NCBI GenBank assembly: GCA_964007475.1
Contig: OZ023274.1
Coordinates: 27,123,090-27,187,089, forward strand
DNA length: 64,000 bases
DNA from: Hybos culiciformis
Taxonomy: Eukaryota; Arthropoda; Insecta; Diptera; Hybotidae
Direction of reading: 5' to 3'
Positions within the stretch are counted from its first letter, which is position 1. Each line of letters starts with the position of its first letter. This document shows positions 41,901-61,799 of the stretch, in pieces. The position numbers and the translations under genes were made by a program. The notes below the pieces were generated by a model. It had not been told where the DNA came from, did no database searches, and saw only the letters and a program-made list of their open reading frames with translations.

Positions 41901-44900
41901 TGCCGTCCATGTACAAAATCTTAAAAGGTCCTTAACGGTAAGGATACCTATATGTAGTGAAAACAAAAAAGAAGAAAAGTCTAGCATTCACCTTTGATAT
42001 GACGAATTAGTTAATAAAAAATAAAAATTAAATAAATAAAAAACTAACAAATTTTTTCCTAAATTATCTTACTACATTCTACACACTTTTGCTGTCACGT
42101 TCGTAACAAAACTATTTTAATAATAATCACTAAAATTAAATTTATCATTATTTTATTTTACTCTAATTTATAGTATATTTTATTCAATTTCACTTAAATT
42201 TAACATTATCTGTATTAAAGTTTATTTAAGTTTTTTTTAATTTTTTTTATTTAACATATAAAACTTATCTAAGATATGATTTTTTTTTTTTTTTTTGTTT
42301 ATTATAGTAACTGAATTTTTTTTTTGCTGCCAAACAAAAATTATGTATTTTCTCAATTTTATATACTAATTGTTGTGCTTGCTTGCTTGTGTATATTACT
42401 TTTTTTTTTACTCGTACATCAGAGATTTTCCGTACTGCATACGCTGCCGTTGTTTTGTAATTCAAATAAGCATAAATTTATGTACAATTTACCACATACA
42501 TACATGAAAGATAACAATCTTTCATTTTCATGAGAAACTCTTGGGAATAAGAAAACTATTTGTTTTTTTTTTTGTTTTGTTTTTTGTTTTAATATATAAT
42601 TTTTTAAAACTAAGTTACACTACATATGTACAATGGTACATGAATTCTGTTCAAAGCATAAAAAATAAATGAAATTTTTGTTTTTTAATTTTAATCAATT
42701 CTTATCCTTATGAAAAAAATTGTAAAAAAAAAAAACTCGAGTCCTTGGTGGAAAAGAAAAAAACTAGCTATGCATAACTTAATTATTTGCATATGCTGTA
42801 CCTACTTTTTGTTTTTTTTTCAGCATTGAAATCGGTTTCTTTTTTTTGCATTCATTTAATTGCACACTACTCGTCAACCAGAAACGATGTTAGTCAGGAC
42901 TCAGTATTGCAAAAAATTCTCAATCAAGGGTATAATTAGAAGTGCTGCTCAACATTTTCTAATCATTCTAAAATAAATAAAAGAATCGTACTAGCATTAT
43001 GCTAGTTAACTACTAGATAATGTGTTTTGTAATAACGGTATGGGCAAAAACATAAATATTATAATGCTATATTTGAATCTCGAAAAAAAAACCTGCAGTA
43101 CAGGTACAAAAATTTAATTTTAGCCCGTGAATTAGTATTTTATTATTGAAATTTTTATGAAAATGAAAAAAATAAATTAATAATGTATGAAAAAAAAAAA
43201 AAGATCTTGATAAAAATAACAATTTTTGAAATTTAATAAAATATTGAATGAATTGTTATAAAAATGTATTGTTGCGCATACATTCTGTTTTTTTTTTATT
43301 TCAAATTAATATTCATGTTAATAAATTTACATTGATTGAATTTTTTATGTCCATTATGAATTTTTTCAATTATTTTTTCATATTATATACCTATAGTGAT
43401 GTTTTTTTTTTTTTCTTTTTAAAATAATGCTATTTTTGAAGCCTGAACTGTGTTCGACGATGAAATAATTTGCAACAATAATTGTTATGATTAATTTATA
43501 TTTTCTTTGTATGTTTTCAATAAACCTATGAGCGCCATTTTCATCTGAGATATAAAAAATTTCTTAAAGAGTGGAATAAAAATTATCGAATTTGCACATA
43601 GGTTTTATTTATTTTTAAGTATACATTTTAAATCATTTTAGGCGCATTATTATTTCATCCGCGAACATAATATTAGTACTAAATTGGAATGAATTTTTTT
43701 TTAATTTTTTTTTCGTACAAAAAAAAGGAAGTTTTCGTTTCATATTTATAATTTATATCTATATATAATATAAAGAATTTAAATTTTCAGTCGTTTTTTC
43801 AATTATAATATTTTTTAATAATTTTTTATTTTTTATTTTTTTTTTTTATTATTTTTTATCTACACTACATTCAAAATACAAAAATGGAACACTTTAAGCA
43901 TTTTGTAGTTAACTAAAAAAATGGGTTTTTAAAATCAATGATTTTAAATATATATATATATATATATATTATATGGATGATACGGAAAAGACGTATAATT
44001 ATTTAAATTTGTATAATTTTTTTGAATGAATGAATGAATCTTATTTTTGTGCTTATTTTTTGCGCTATTAAGCCCATTTTGAAAAGAAACAAAAAATTAA
44101 TTTGAATCTGAGCTTAGGTATCTAGGATCTGTTAGTTTCTAGTATTTTTTTTTTTTTTTTTCATATTTTCGATAATATTATTTTAGAACAAAAAAAAAAA
44201 AGGGTTTGAGAAAATACAAAAAGTTAAAATGTTATTTTGAATCTTCCCTGTGATGAAGTTAAACTTTGTTTGAATTCCGATATATTTTAAGTATATGAAA
44301 ATTACCTTAAATCGAAATTGATAGGAACTATTTTGCTGACTGCGATATCAATGCTTTTTTGCAATTTCAATGCAATTTTTAATTTTTTTTCATCAAATAT
44401 TATGTATACACCAATTCGCCTGAACTTTTCAACCCTTATAATTAATCAAATACCACTAAATTATTTTTTTGTGATCAGTTTAGCGAGAGAATCGAAAATT
44501 GCTTTTTCCGATATGATATCTTCAATACTTAATTATTGAAGTTTAGTTTTGAGAGTCATATTAATTAAATAAAGAGATAACCCGAAATATTCCAGCAATA
44601 TAATTTTTGTTCAAAAAAATTTAATTGAACTTGAATTTTAGTACATATCAAAATTTTTATTTAATTTTTATTCGAAAATTATTGACAAAAAACAAATATT
44701 TAGGTTTTAGTGCCAGCATTTTGTTATTTATAGTTTTTGAAAATTTTCAATTTTAATCTCTAGTAAGGTTTGTTGCAAGAATTGTAGAATAAGAATTGTT
44801 CTGAATTATAATGTGTTATCATACATTAAATTAAAATTAAGAAAATATTCACACATATGAAGTTAAGTGTAAACTCGGTTTTTTGTTTTTACATTGATTG

Positions 44901-45174
44901 CATTACAATAAATATCTATACGTTTTCTATTTATTCGATTTTTTTAAACTAATTTTTTTGTTTTAATTTAATTTTTTAACAATTCCAAAATCAAATCATC
45001 TTGGTTTGTTATTTTTTTTTTCATATTAATTTTAAATTTTTTTTTTTTTCAAATTTTTAATATCTAATCTAAACTTATATTTTTATTTTTAATATATATT
45101 TATAATACATTATGTAATAATTAATTATCAAAGTTTTTAACATTAATTTTTTTTGTATTAATAATTTAATTTAT

Positions 45175-45348
45175 TTAAGTATTATTATTACCATAGGGAT
45201 TAACTAAAGTTGAATTTCGTGTTAACGTATTATTTTGATGACCTCCGGCTAAATTTTCAGAGTTTAAAATTTTTTCTGTTTCTTGGCGACTATTTTCCAT
45301 AATGCGTCTTATTGTTGGTGCGCAAGGAGTTCGTCATAGTCGAGACTC
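45175..45348 (-). other. Coding-looking sequence after the glutamate receptor stop
   Basis: After an AG acceptor-like site (45350-45349) the frame reads SLDYDELLAHQQ and stops at 45311-45309; one base over, the frame RRIMENSRQETEKILNSEN continues open to a TAA at 45177-45175. The two pieces join naturally if one base were different. It may be an alternative C-terminal tail broken by a 1-nt error or mutation, or simply 3' UTR. Confidence 0.35.
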
Positions 45349-45363
45349 CTGCGCGTGCTCACG

Positions 45364-54600
<9,237 letters not shown>

Positions 54601-55080
54601 CTAAATAATAGAAAAAATATATATATATATATAATCCATATATTTCTGTATAAATTTATGTATTTATGTATAAAAACTTAACTAAAAAAAAAAATAAAAA
54701 TAAAAACAGATTTTTAAAATTTATTCTGTAAAGGAACATATTTCAGCAGAAACGTCTACATCAGAAAGTGATTATTTTTAAAGTTTGTTCATTTTTTTTT
54801 TTATGTTTTGTTGAAGCAATTTTCCAGTGAACAGAACGAAAATTTATTTATTATTGTTTGTTTTTCCACTATATACGATATAATTGAATATAATTTTGCT
54901 TGCGAAAAAAAAAAAATAAAAATGAAAATGAAAAAAAAAATTCCCTAGAATGCAATAAATAAAATTTATAATCACATATTTTTCAGATTGGATTTAGTTC
55001 TTTGTTTGACCAAAATATACGTTAATTAAAATTTGGCGCGGGTAAAAAAAAATATAATTTTTTGAAATTATACACTGAGA
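54601..55080. other. Start of the upstream glutamate receptor intron
   Basis: AT-rich sequence with no recognised exon; the preceding coding exon, expected to end with the conserved pre-M1 motif, is not found here or elsewhere up to 64 kb. Confidence 0.6.
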
Positions 55081-55280
55081 AAACTCAGAAGTAGGCGTTC
55101 TTTTACTGCAGCTTCCATTCGGTTGCAACAATAATACTTACGTTGGTACAATCGAAGCTCAGTTGTTTCTACCTATGTGTAGTAATTGTAAATGAAATGC
55201 GTTTGAGGTAAGTAATTTAACGATTCTTGCAACTCCTTCTTCTTTTTTTTCTTGAATAAAAATATAAATTTTAAGTTATA

Positions 55281-55681
55281 GTTCGCTGCAACCGAAGAGC
55301 TCTGTACCACAACCGCTTGAGAAATAGTGGAAACAGTAATTCGGTTGCCTTAACTCGGTTGTAAGAATGTTCTATACCACAACCTCTTGAAAAATAGGGG
55401 TAACTGTAATTCGGTTGCCGAAACTCGGTTGCAATAATGTTATATACTACAACCGCTTGAAAAATAGTGATTCGGTTGCCGTAACTCAGTTGCAACAATA
55501 TTCTGTACAACAACTGCTTGAAAAATAGTAGCAACAGTGATTCGGTTGCCGCAACTGGGTTGCAACAATTTTCTGTACAACAACTACTTGAAATAAAGTG
55601 GCAACAGTGATTCGGTTGCCCCAACTCGGTTGCAAAAATGTTCTATACCACAACCGCTTGAACAATAGTGATAACAGTTAT
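55281..55681. repeat. 70-bp minisatellite, about 5.6 copies
   Basis: The phrase TCGGTTGCC recurs at 55341, 55411, 55472, 55542 and 55612, a 70-bp period with one 61-bp unit. Each unit carries two GGTTGC motifs and one ACAAC(C)GCTTGA motif in the complementary sense, so units can fold on themselves. A degenerate relative (ATTCGGTTGCAAC) lies at about 55117. A 117-codon minus-strand open frame here merely translates the repeat. Confidence 0.85.
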
Positions 55682-55867
55682 TCTCTTTGAAATTGAGCGT
55701 CATTGTTCATTTTATAAAAATTTTTAGTTAAAGAAGACGTGCTTCTTAAAAGAATTTAAAAAAAGTTTTTAAAAAAATTAAAAAAAGTTAACAAAAAAAA
55801 AATTATTCTTTAAAAATGTAAGTAAAATTTAATTTAATATTAATTATATATTTATATTGGATAAAAT

Positions 55868-56283
55868 GGAAATCACGTGTACACGACCTATTTGACTGAA
55901 ACTTGAAGGACTTAGAGGCGGTGTCCAAACCTGTCCATCGAAAACCGTCTTTGGGGCTGAGGTCCCATTTCGGACATATGGCCAAATCGGGTAAAAAAAA
56001 AAGGCCTTACAAAATGTATGAAAACTTTGACGGGCCATATCTCCAAAACGATGCCGTGACTCCAAAACGTTTTTTGATGGGGGGTCGGTCGCCATGGTGT
56101 AGTAGTATTACCCTTATCCTACGGCGTGTTCGGTCGTGGGTTCTATTCCCACCTCGGACTGGAATTTGTGTCAATTTTTCAATTTGTCTCACTGTCACTT
56201 GAACTAAGTGTTTGTGTTGTTTGGGGACCGCCTCTACTCCCTTCTCAAGTTTCAGCCAAATCGGTCATGTACACGTGATCTGC
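55868..56283. mobile_element. MITE with about 60-bp inverted ends
   Basis: Left end ATCACGTGTACACGACC, then ACTGAAACTTGA and AGAGGCGGT; right end reads in complement ATCACGTGTACATGACC, GCTGAAACTTGA, AGAGGCGGT. The inverted ends extend about 60 bp with several mismatches. No transposase is present and no target duplication is clear. A tRNA-like segment occupies the interior. Confidence 0.7.
56089..56205 (+). repeat. tRNA-derived SINE-like segment
   Basis: A perfect polymerase III A box (TGGTGTAGTAG, 56095-56105) is followed 33 bp later by a B box (GGTTCTATTCC, 56139-56149, one mismatch to consensus). The T-arm stem GTGGG/CCCAC is intact but the acceptor stem and anticodon arm do not pair properly, so it is not a functional tRNA gene. 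The downstream body is unrelated to tRNA, as in a SINE. Confidence 0.65.
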
Positions 56284-56834
56284 ACTATTACCCATCGTAA
56301 AAAAAAACACTACTTACGCATGTGCAATTATTAAAATAATAATTATTGAACATAGAGGAAAAATAACATATAGAAGAGTTTTTTTCATATACAAAATTTA
56401 TAATTTTTGTCTCCAACATATTAATTGTATTAGTTATTTACTAAGGATATATGTAATAAAATATGTAACATAACAGACAATTATCTTCCCGCAAGAACTC
56501 GGAAGTACCTAAAAATAACTTAAACTAATATTATCTGTTTTGTTTCGATTTTAGTTCTTTCGCTAAAAAATCAATATATTGGACTAAAACTCGTTTTACA
56601 AATTTAATATATGAAAAAAACTAGATCTTTATGTTATTTTTTTCTATGGTAGAAATTAATGTTTTGACTGTATATCTTTTATAAAATTTTCATTTTCCTT
56701 GAGCTTCAAGAATATATTTAGTATCATTAGATGATATTAACTAAGTTAACTCGCCTCTATGCTTTCCATAAATAGTAATAGACCTGAGGACGTATATCTA
56801 TTATAATTTTATTTTTCTTTCTACAAGTACCACG
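56284..56834. other. Spacer upstream of the nine-exon gene
   Basis: About 550 bp, moderately AT-rich. It should contain the promoter of the gene starting at 56835 and perhaps the left end of the inferred outer transposon, but I cannot identify either. Confidence 0.5.
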
Positions 56835-59082
56835 ATGTTTGTGAATTTAATTTTTGAAAATACATCTGGAATTGTCCGAATAAGCCCAGAAAATAACGTT
56901 TTAATTGTAAAAGAAGATTTTTATAAAGCTGGTATATAATATGTTTTCATAGATTTTCAATTTCATTTTTAAAGTATATCATATTTAATAGCGAGAACAT
57001 ATTTTAAAATTGAAGAAATAGTTAACATAAAGTTTTATGACTATAAGACATCGTCTATTATCACCGATGACACGCTAGTTGATTATGTTGCACAATTTTC
57101 TTCTTCGGCAGGTTGGAAATTGGGGATATTTTGCGATGAAACAGGTTTCTTTTTGTTAAATATTAAATAATTAATTTTTTCATATGTAATTTAAATATTT
57201 AAGTTTTTTAAAGTAATTTTAAGTTATTAAACTTTTTATGCATGGTAAATTAATGTAGTTGAATAGATTAAGTAGATACTATTAATTTATTAGAAAACCT
57301 AATGAAATACAATTTCTATAATTCTAAATTTCTATAATTCTAACACTTGACAATTAGTTGAAGAAGTCATCGTTGAATCCGAAACTGTCCAAAACGAATC
57401 TTCATTTGTGCAGGAAGTTATAAATGAGCCGAAATTATCAAACAGCGAAACTTTAGTGCAAAATGTTGTAGAATCAGAAATTTTCAGTGTACCGTATCAT
57501 ACATTGTCGTGTCATACTCTTGAAGATTTTACAAATAATTGCCTTCAACGAACTATAAGCTCAATATTAACGAAGGAGGTAAATACAAAATACAAAAAGT
57601 TATAAATACATTATTGATGAACCTAATTTTATTTACAGAAACTTGAAAAAATAGATGACATCGACTTTAAAATTATTCACAACAAATATCTTCGAAATAT
57701 TTCGCAGCCTTTAAGCAATTCTGATAGAGTAAAATTAGCTAAAATCGTAGTGAAGAAAATTCTTGATAGAGATTTCCAGCTGGAGTAGGTGTTAAATGCT
57801 TTTGCGAAAATCTTATACTTACAAATGTTATTTTTTCAGATTGAACCGTGCTGACCTTTTATATCTATCAGATATCATTTCGCAAATTTTTAAAACAGAG
57901 TCCAAGGAGATTTATTACTCATCAGTTCTACACGGCCAAAAACCATCGGGTAAATTATACGACGCTTATTCCAACTACAGAAAACTTCTTTCTGAAGTAG
58001 GCTTGATAAACAGACGTCCAAGAAGCTTAAAAACATCCGCTGAAATCGTCGAAACTCAAGGTATTATTTTAATCAATATTATATTAACTTTTATGAACTA
58101 TTATTTTTTTAGACGCTGATATTCTAATCGACTACGAATACATTACTACAACAGCTCATCCTCTTAATATTATTAAAATTAAATGGGAAAAAACTTTTGA
58201 AAAAAGGGCAAATATTTTAGCCGACAAGAAAATTACAACACACGATTACTTGTCATCATTTCCAATTTTTAAATCTAATGAAAAAAACATATTTGAACTG
58301 GTATTAGTTTTATATTTTTAAATTAAATGTTTGTACAAATTAGGTTTTTTATTTACATTTATTCGAATAGTTTTATATTGACGCAAAAATTTTGTATCCT
58401 GGTATATTGGCGATTGATATGTGGAATAATTATTACATCCCAATTTTAAATAAGGCCAAAAAATCGAAAGAACCTGTAGTCAAGAACTGGATCTCAAATA
58501 TTTCTCAATATAATGAAAGTAAGAGAAAAGCAAAAATATAAATTAAAAAATTAAATAACATTATTTTCCAGATACAAAGAAAGCCATAGCATTTTTAATA
58601 TTACCATATTTATTTCCATCAACCCAAACAAAAAGGAAAACACCAAAAAGCGCTTTCAAAGCTACAAAAATTGAAGTTCAAGAAAAGTTCATAATTCATT
58701 TCAATGTAAGTTCTAAGAATTTTCATTCTGTAGTGAATTTTGTAACTAGGTTTTGAGGAATTACACAATTTTTTATTCTAACAATTATTTTTTTTTTTAG
58801 ACTTTGGAGAGCGCATCTGTGCACGAAAAGGAACTTGCTTCATCTAGTACAGGAGTACAGCCTAGGGTTGTTTTTGTTGGCGAACTCGAGAATTTGAAGG
58901 CCTACATCACTCTTGTCGACAAGCGGTATTGGTTTGATGATCCTGTAGAGTGTGTTGGATCTTGTTTGCATCTTTATTTGGCATTGCATATCAATTACCC
59001 AACAGAAAGTTGCATTGTATGGAATTTCATCCAAAAATTTATATTTGGCGTCTGTACACCATATTTAAAGAAACTAGCATAA
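56835..59082 (+). CDS. Nine-exon 529-aa SAMD3-like protein, probably transposon-borne
   Basis: Exons 56835-56931, 56992-57144, 57358-57578, 57639-57784, 57840-58060, 58113-58300, 58371-58518, 58572-58705 and 58801-59082 all have GT/AG borders and join in one open frame of 530 codons including the stop. Introns are short (50-213 bp). The N-terminal 80 residues, ending WKLGIFCDET, look like a small ubiquitin/PB1-like fold; a Glu-rich linker follows; a middle segment has Leu/Tyr-rich helices (LNRADLLYLSD, KLYDAYSNYRKLL); the C-terminus has PRVVFVGELENLKAYITLV, CLHLYLALHINYP and WNFIQKFIFG. That order resembles the SAMD3-like family expanded in insects and fish, often near transposases. Its function is unknown to me. 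It lies just upstream of the transposase gene on the same strand. Confidence 0.75.
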
Positions 59083-59172
59083 TTATTTAAAAATACAAAT
59101 TGTTCAATTTGTTCAAATCAAGTAACATTTAATTTTAGTATAAATATAAGTATTAACTATTTTGTAATTATA
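59083..59172. other. Spacer between the nine-exon gene and the inner element
   Basis: 90 bp of AT-rich 3' flank. Together with the 17 bp after the element, the two flanking plus-strand genes would be about 107 bp apart without the insertion. Confidence 0.7.
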
Positions 59173-59807
59173 CCCAATCATACAAAATTTGTCTCTAGAC
59201 GGTCATATGACTGGCATGGGACTCAGGTCACAAGACCTAAAAGTTCTAAAAAGACTTCTGCGAAACGTCACCTGGAGGTTGCCACGACCGCCCGTGCACC
59301 GCTTTTCTGAGTCATTTTGTAAACTTTAAGTAAAGCTTGAACTTCTTTATGACGTCGCATAGAAGTAAAAGTATTACTTTGAAGTCACAATATGACTCTC
59401 AGGAATCCTCAAATAAACTATAGTAAAAGCTTCTAGGTCACAAGCTTACCGTAAAAAGACCTAATTACGACAAATAAAAAAGCTTTAGGATAGCAGTTGA
59501 GTAACTGTGGAACCTCTAAACGACTAAAAGTACACAAAATGACTTGACAGTGACTCTAAAGTAACTTGATTAGGTAAAATTGAGTAAATTTGTGACTTTT
59601 TGAAGACTAAAGAGTCAGAAAATGACAGTATAGTGACTCAAACACGATTTGATTAGTCACAATAAGACGGGGTAGTGACGTATTGAGGACGTTTCAAAGA
59701 GACTAAATTGTAACAATCTGACGTCAACAGGACGTCATTGAGATTAACTAAAACGACTCTACTCTTAGCAGAATTTTTATTAATTTTATAGTACAATTAT
59801 GATCGAT

Positions 59808-59920
59808 GCATTTCAAAGTCATAAAAGGCGTAAAAAAATTAAATTGGAGTATAAGACATATCTTATAATTCCATTTAATTTAATCTTTTTATGCGTCTTC
59901 AAAATGCGCGGACCTTAACT
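59808..59920. repeat. Imperfect inverted repeat inside the 2.6-kb element
   Basis: GCATTTCAAAGTCATAAAAG followed by AAATTAAATTGGA is mirrored by TCCATTTAATTTAATC followed by TTTTTATGCGTCTTCAAAAT. Arms are about 45 bp with several mismatches and a short AT-rich centre. Confidence 0.6.
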
Positions 59921-60513
59921 GTGCTATAAAGCTAATAAAATGTCTGCTTAGGGTAGAATCTGGTTAATTAATCTTCATGACGTTCTGCTAATTCCAGGTT
60001 GTGACGACTTATTTGAATATCTTGATTGTGACATCTTAATTTCATTGAAACGTCTTACAGAGATGGATATGATCATATTAATATTATATGTATAGGATAC
60101 ACTTCATTTTTAACTGCAAGCTGCATTTTTTCTAATAACAATTATGGTAATGATAATCTTTTAACTGTTTTATCTACAAATAAATAAAAAGTGAGAATAT
60201 GTATGTATGTATTAATTTACGAAAACAAATTAAATATTTATTATCAATTCAAAAAAAAAGAACAATTCAGTTCATTTACTAACTTATTAGTAGTTAAAAA
60301 AAATTATATACATTAGTTTAAATACATGGTAATATTTAATACCATTATATTCTAAATATTAGAAATAAAAATATTAATTCCTAGGAATTAATTATTAATA
60401 AATTATTATTTATGGTTATTATTTATTGTTCATGAGTAGATGTAGATAAATCGATCAAACGAGATAGTTGAACAGGAGTGGATGGTTCGGTAAAAGCAGT
60501 TGTTTCAGTCGTT

Positions 60514-60849
60514 TTAGTTTTCTTTTAATGATTTTTCTTCTGTATTTGTAATTTTATGTCCACTGAAAAGAAATAAATACATTTTAATCAAGATAAAGAA
60601 AAAATAAAACAACAGCTAAAGATACTTACGTTCGCTTTACTCTTTCTGAAGAATGTTTAAGAAAGTCAATAAAAAATTGTTGAATTTTGTGTTTGGTGTT
60701 TGGTGTAAGAATTATCATAACTTTCTCGTATAATTTCTAGAAACAAATTGGTTAATTTATCAAATTTTGAAAAACGTTTCTTAATTGTTGTTCCGTTCCA
60801 GGAAAATCCTTGCAGCAAGACATCGCAAAATAAAAATTTGGTCATATTT
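60514..60849 (-). pseudogene. DUF4806-like gene fragment, frameshifted
   Basis: Two exons are resolved: 60630-60849 (acceptor GTCTTAG, donor CGAAC|GTAAGT) and 60514-60562 (acceptor TTTTCAG, TAA at 60516-60514). The first encodes FLFCDVLLQGFSWNGTTIKK and KLTNLFLEIIRESYDNSYTK, resembling the SWTG and LFLEI motifs of DUF4806 proteins, which are repeated in many insect genomes near mobile DNA. A 7-bp tandem duplication (GTTTGGT twice, 60691-60704) shifts the frame and stops it at 60668-60666; past the duplication the other frame continues FFIDFLKHSSERVKR into the last exon. Upstream exons are not resolved, and the obvious upstream donor at about 60908 would create a stop. Family assignment is from memory of motifs only. 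Confidence 0.55.
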
Positions 60850-61799
60850 CTAAGACACAAAATAAAACATTAAATACGTATAATTTAATTAAAATTAACT
60901 ACTTACCAAAATTTAATATTTATTGAAAAATTATTTTGGAGATTTAATTAACTTTTATTAAACTTTTGAATTTAAAATAAATTTATATTTTTTTCCGTGA
61001 CTTTGATGTTGACTTCTGAAATGATAACGTTAAACTAAATTTTCTAAATTTCTGAAATGATAACTACTAATAAATTTTCATTTTATTGCAACTAATTAGT
61101 CGTATAGAAGTCGCATTGTAACTTTCTAGTAATAATCAAGTAAAATGGCGACTTTAATATGACTTCTGAGTCTTTCTTTGACTCAAAATATTATATTTTT
61201 AAGAATTATGTAACTTTTTAGTTAAATCTAAGTCTCTTTGTGACTTTTTAGTAAATATCAAGTCAAATATCGACTTTAAAATGTTTTTTGAGTCATTCTA
61301 CGACTCAAAATAATGCTTACTTTCAATTAAATACAAGCTTAAAAATCTGTAATATTATTACCTTTCTTTAAATTTAAGTCAAATGGTGACGCAAATGAGT
61401 CTTTAAAGTCATAAAGCGACTTTAATATAACTTTAAAGTTAGTTGTAAGTCCGATTTCGACACAATGATTTAAGTTGAGTTTTTATGTGACTTTTGTAGG
61501 AAGAAGCTTTCAAAAAAAAAAGTGCTTTAAAGACCTGGTTGTTACAAGAAGACTTATCGCGGTCGCATTAATAAAAAAAAAAGCTCAGTCAAGATCAAAT
61601 ATAGGTTACATTTTGACCTGGCCATTGCATTATTTTTTTTTCGGTCAATTACAAGTCATTTGATAACTTGGGTCAGATTGGAACGTCTGTGAAATGTCAC
61701 AGGGAGGTCATTGAATTTTATAATTTTTTTTTTTGCGACCAGTAAGTTATTTAGGAACCCAGGTCATTTTTTGTATGACTGGGTAAGCAATATATTACC

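Larger units (their letters stand above)
28608..45174. other. Intergenic region between Rdl and the glutamate receptor
   Basis: About 16.5 kb of AT-rich DNA that should include the Rdl promoter and any untranslated first exons. Apart from the short polyglutamine ORF at 28947-29030 and two copies of a dispersed repeat (about 34390-34700 and 35590-35925), I recognise no gene, RNA or mobile element. Open frames here (for example 31174-31497 and 36490-36708) are low-complexity and lysine/phenylalanine-rich, as expected by chance. Confidence 0.7.
59173..61782. mobile_element. 2.6-kb TIR element with GAC/GTC subterminal arrays
   Basis: Left end CCCAATCATACAAAA and right end TTTTGTATGACTGGG are 15-bp inverted repeats with one mismatch, each bordered by TA (59171-59172 and 61783-61784), either a TA target duplication or two more terminal bases. 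Inside both ends (about 59195-59780 and 61080-61760) GAC/GTC triplets, mostly GACT, AGTC, GACG and GGTC, recur every 15-25 bp, roughly thirty on the left alone, which is striking in AT-rich DNA and recalls transposase-binding subterminal repeats. The interior carries a minus-strand DUF4806-like gene and an imperfect hairpin at 59808-59920. It separates the genes ending at 59082 and starting at 61800. Confidence 0.75.

Noticed and set aside
42265..42533. Open frames of 66-69 codons with a slightly GC-richer patch (42410-42460) that might be an exon or promoter
   Set aside because: No recognised motif, no phase-compatible splice partner and no initiator or TATA arrangement that stands out.
55271..55624. 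117-codon minus-strand open frame
   Set aside because: It translates the 70-bp minisatellite; the period is not a multiple of three and one unit is 61 bp, so no repeated protein is maintained.
55803..56202. Four overlapping open frames of 60-99 codons
   Set aside because: They lie within the MITE/SINE and match no family; the GC-richer composition alone lengthens frames there.
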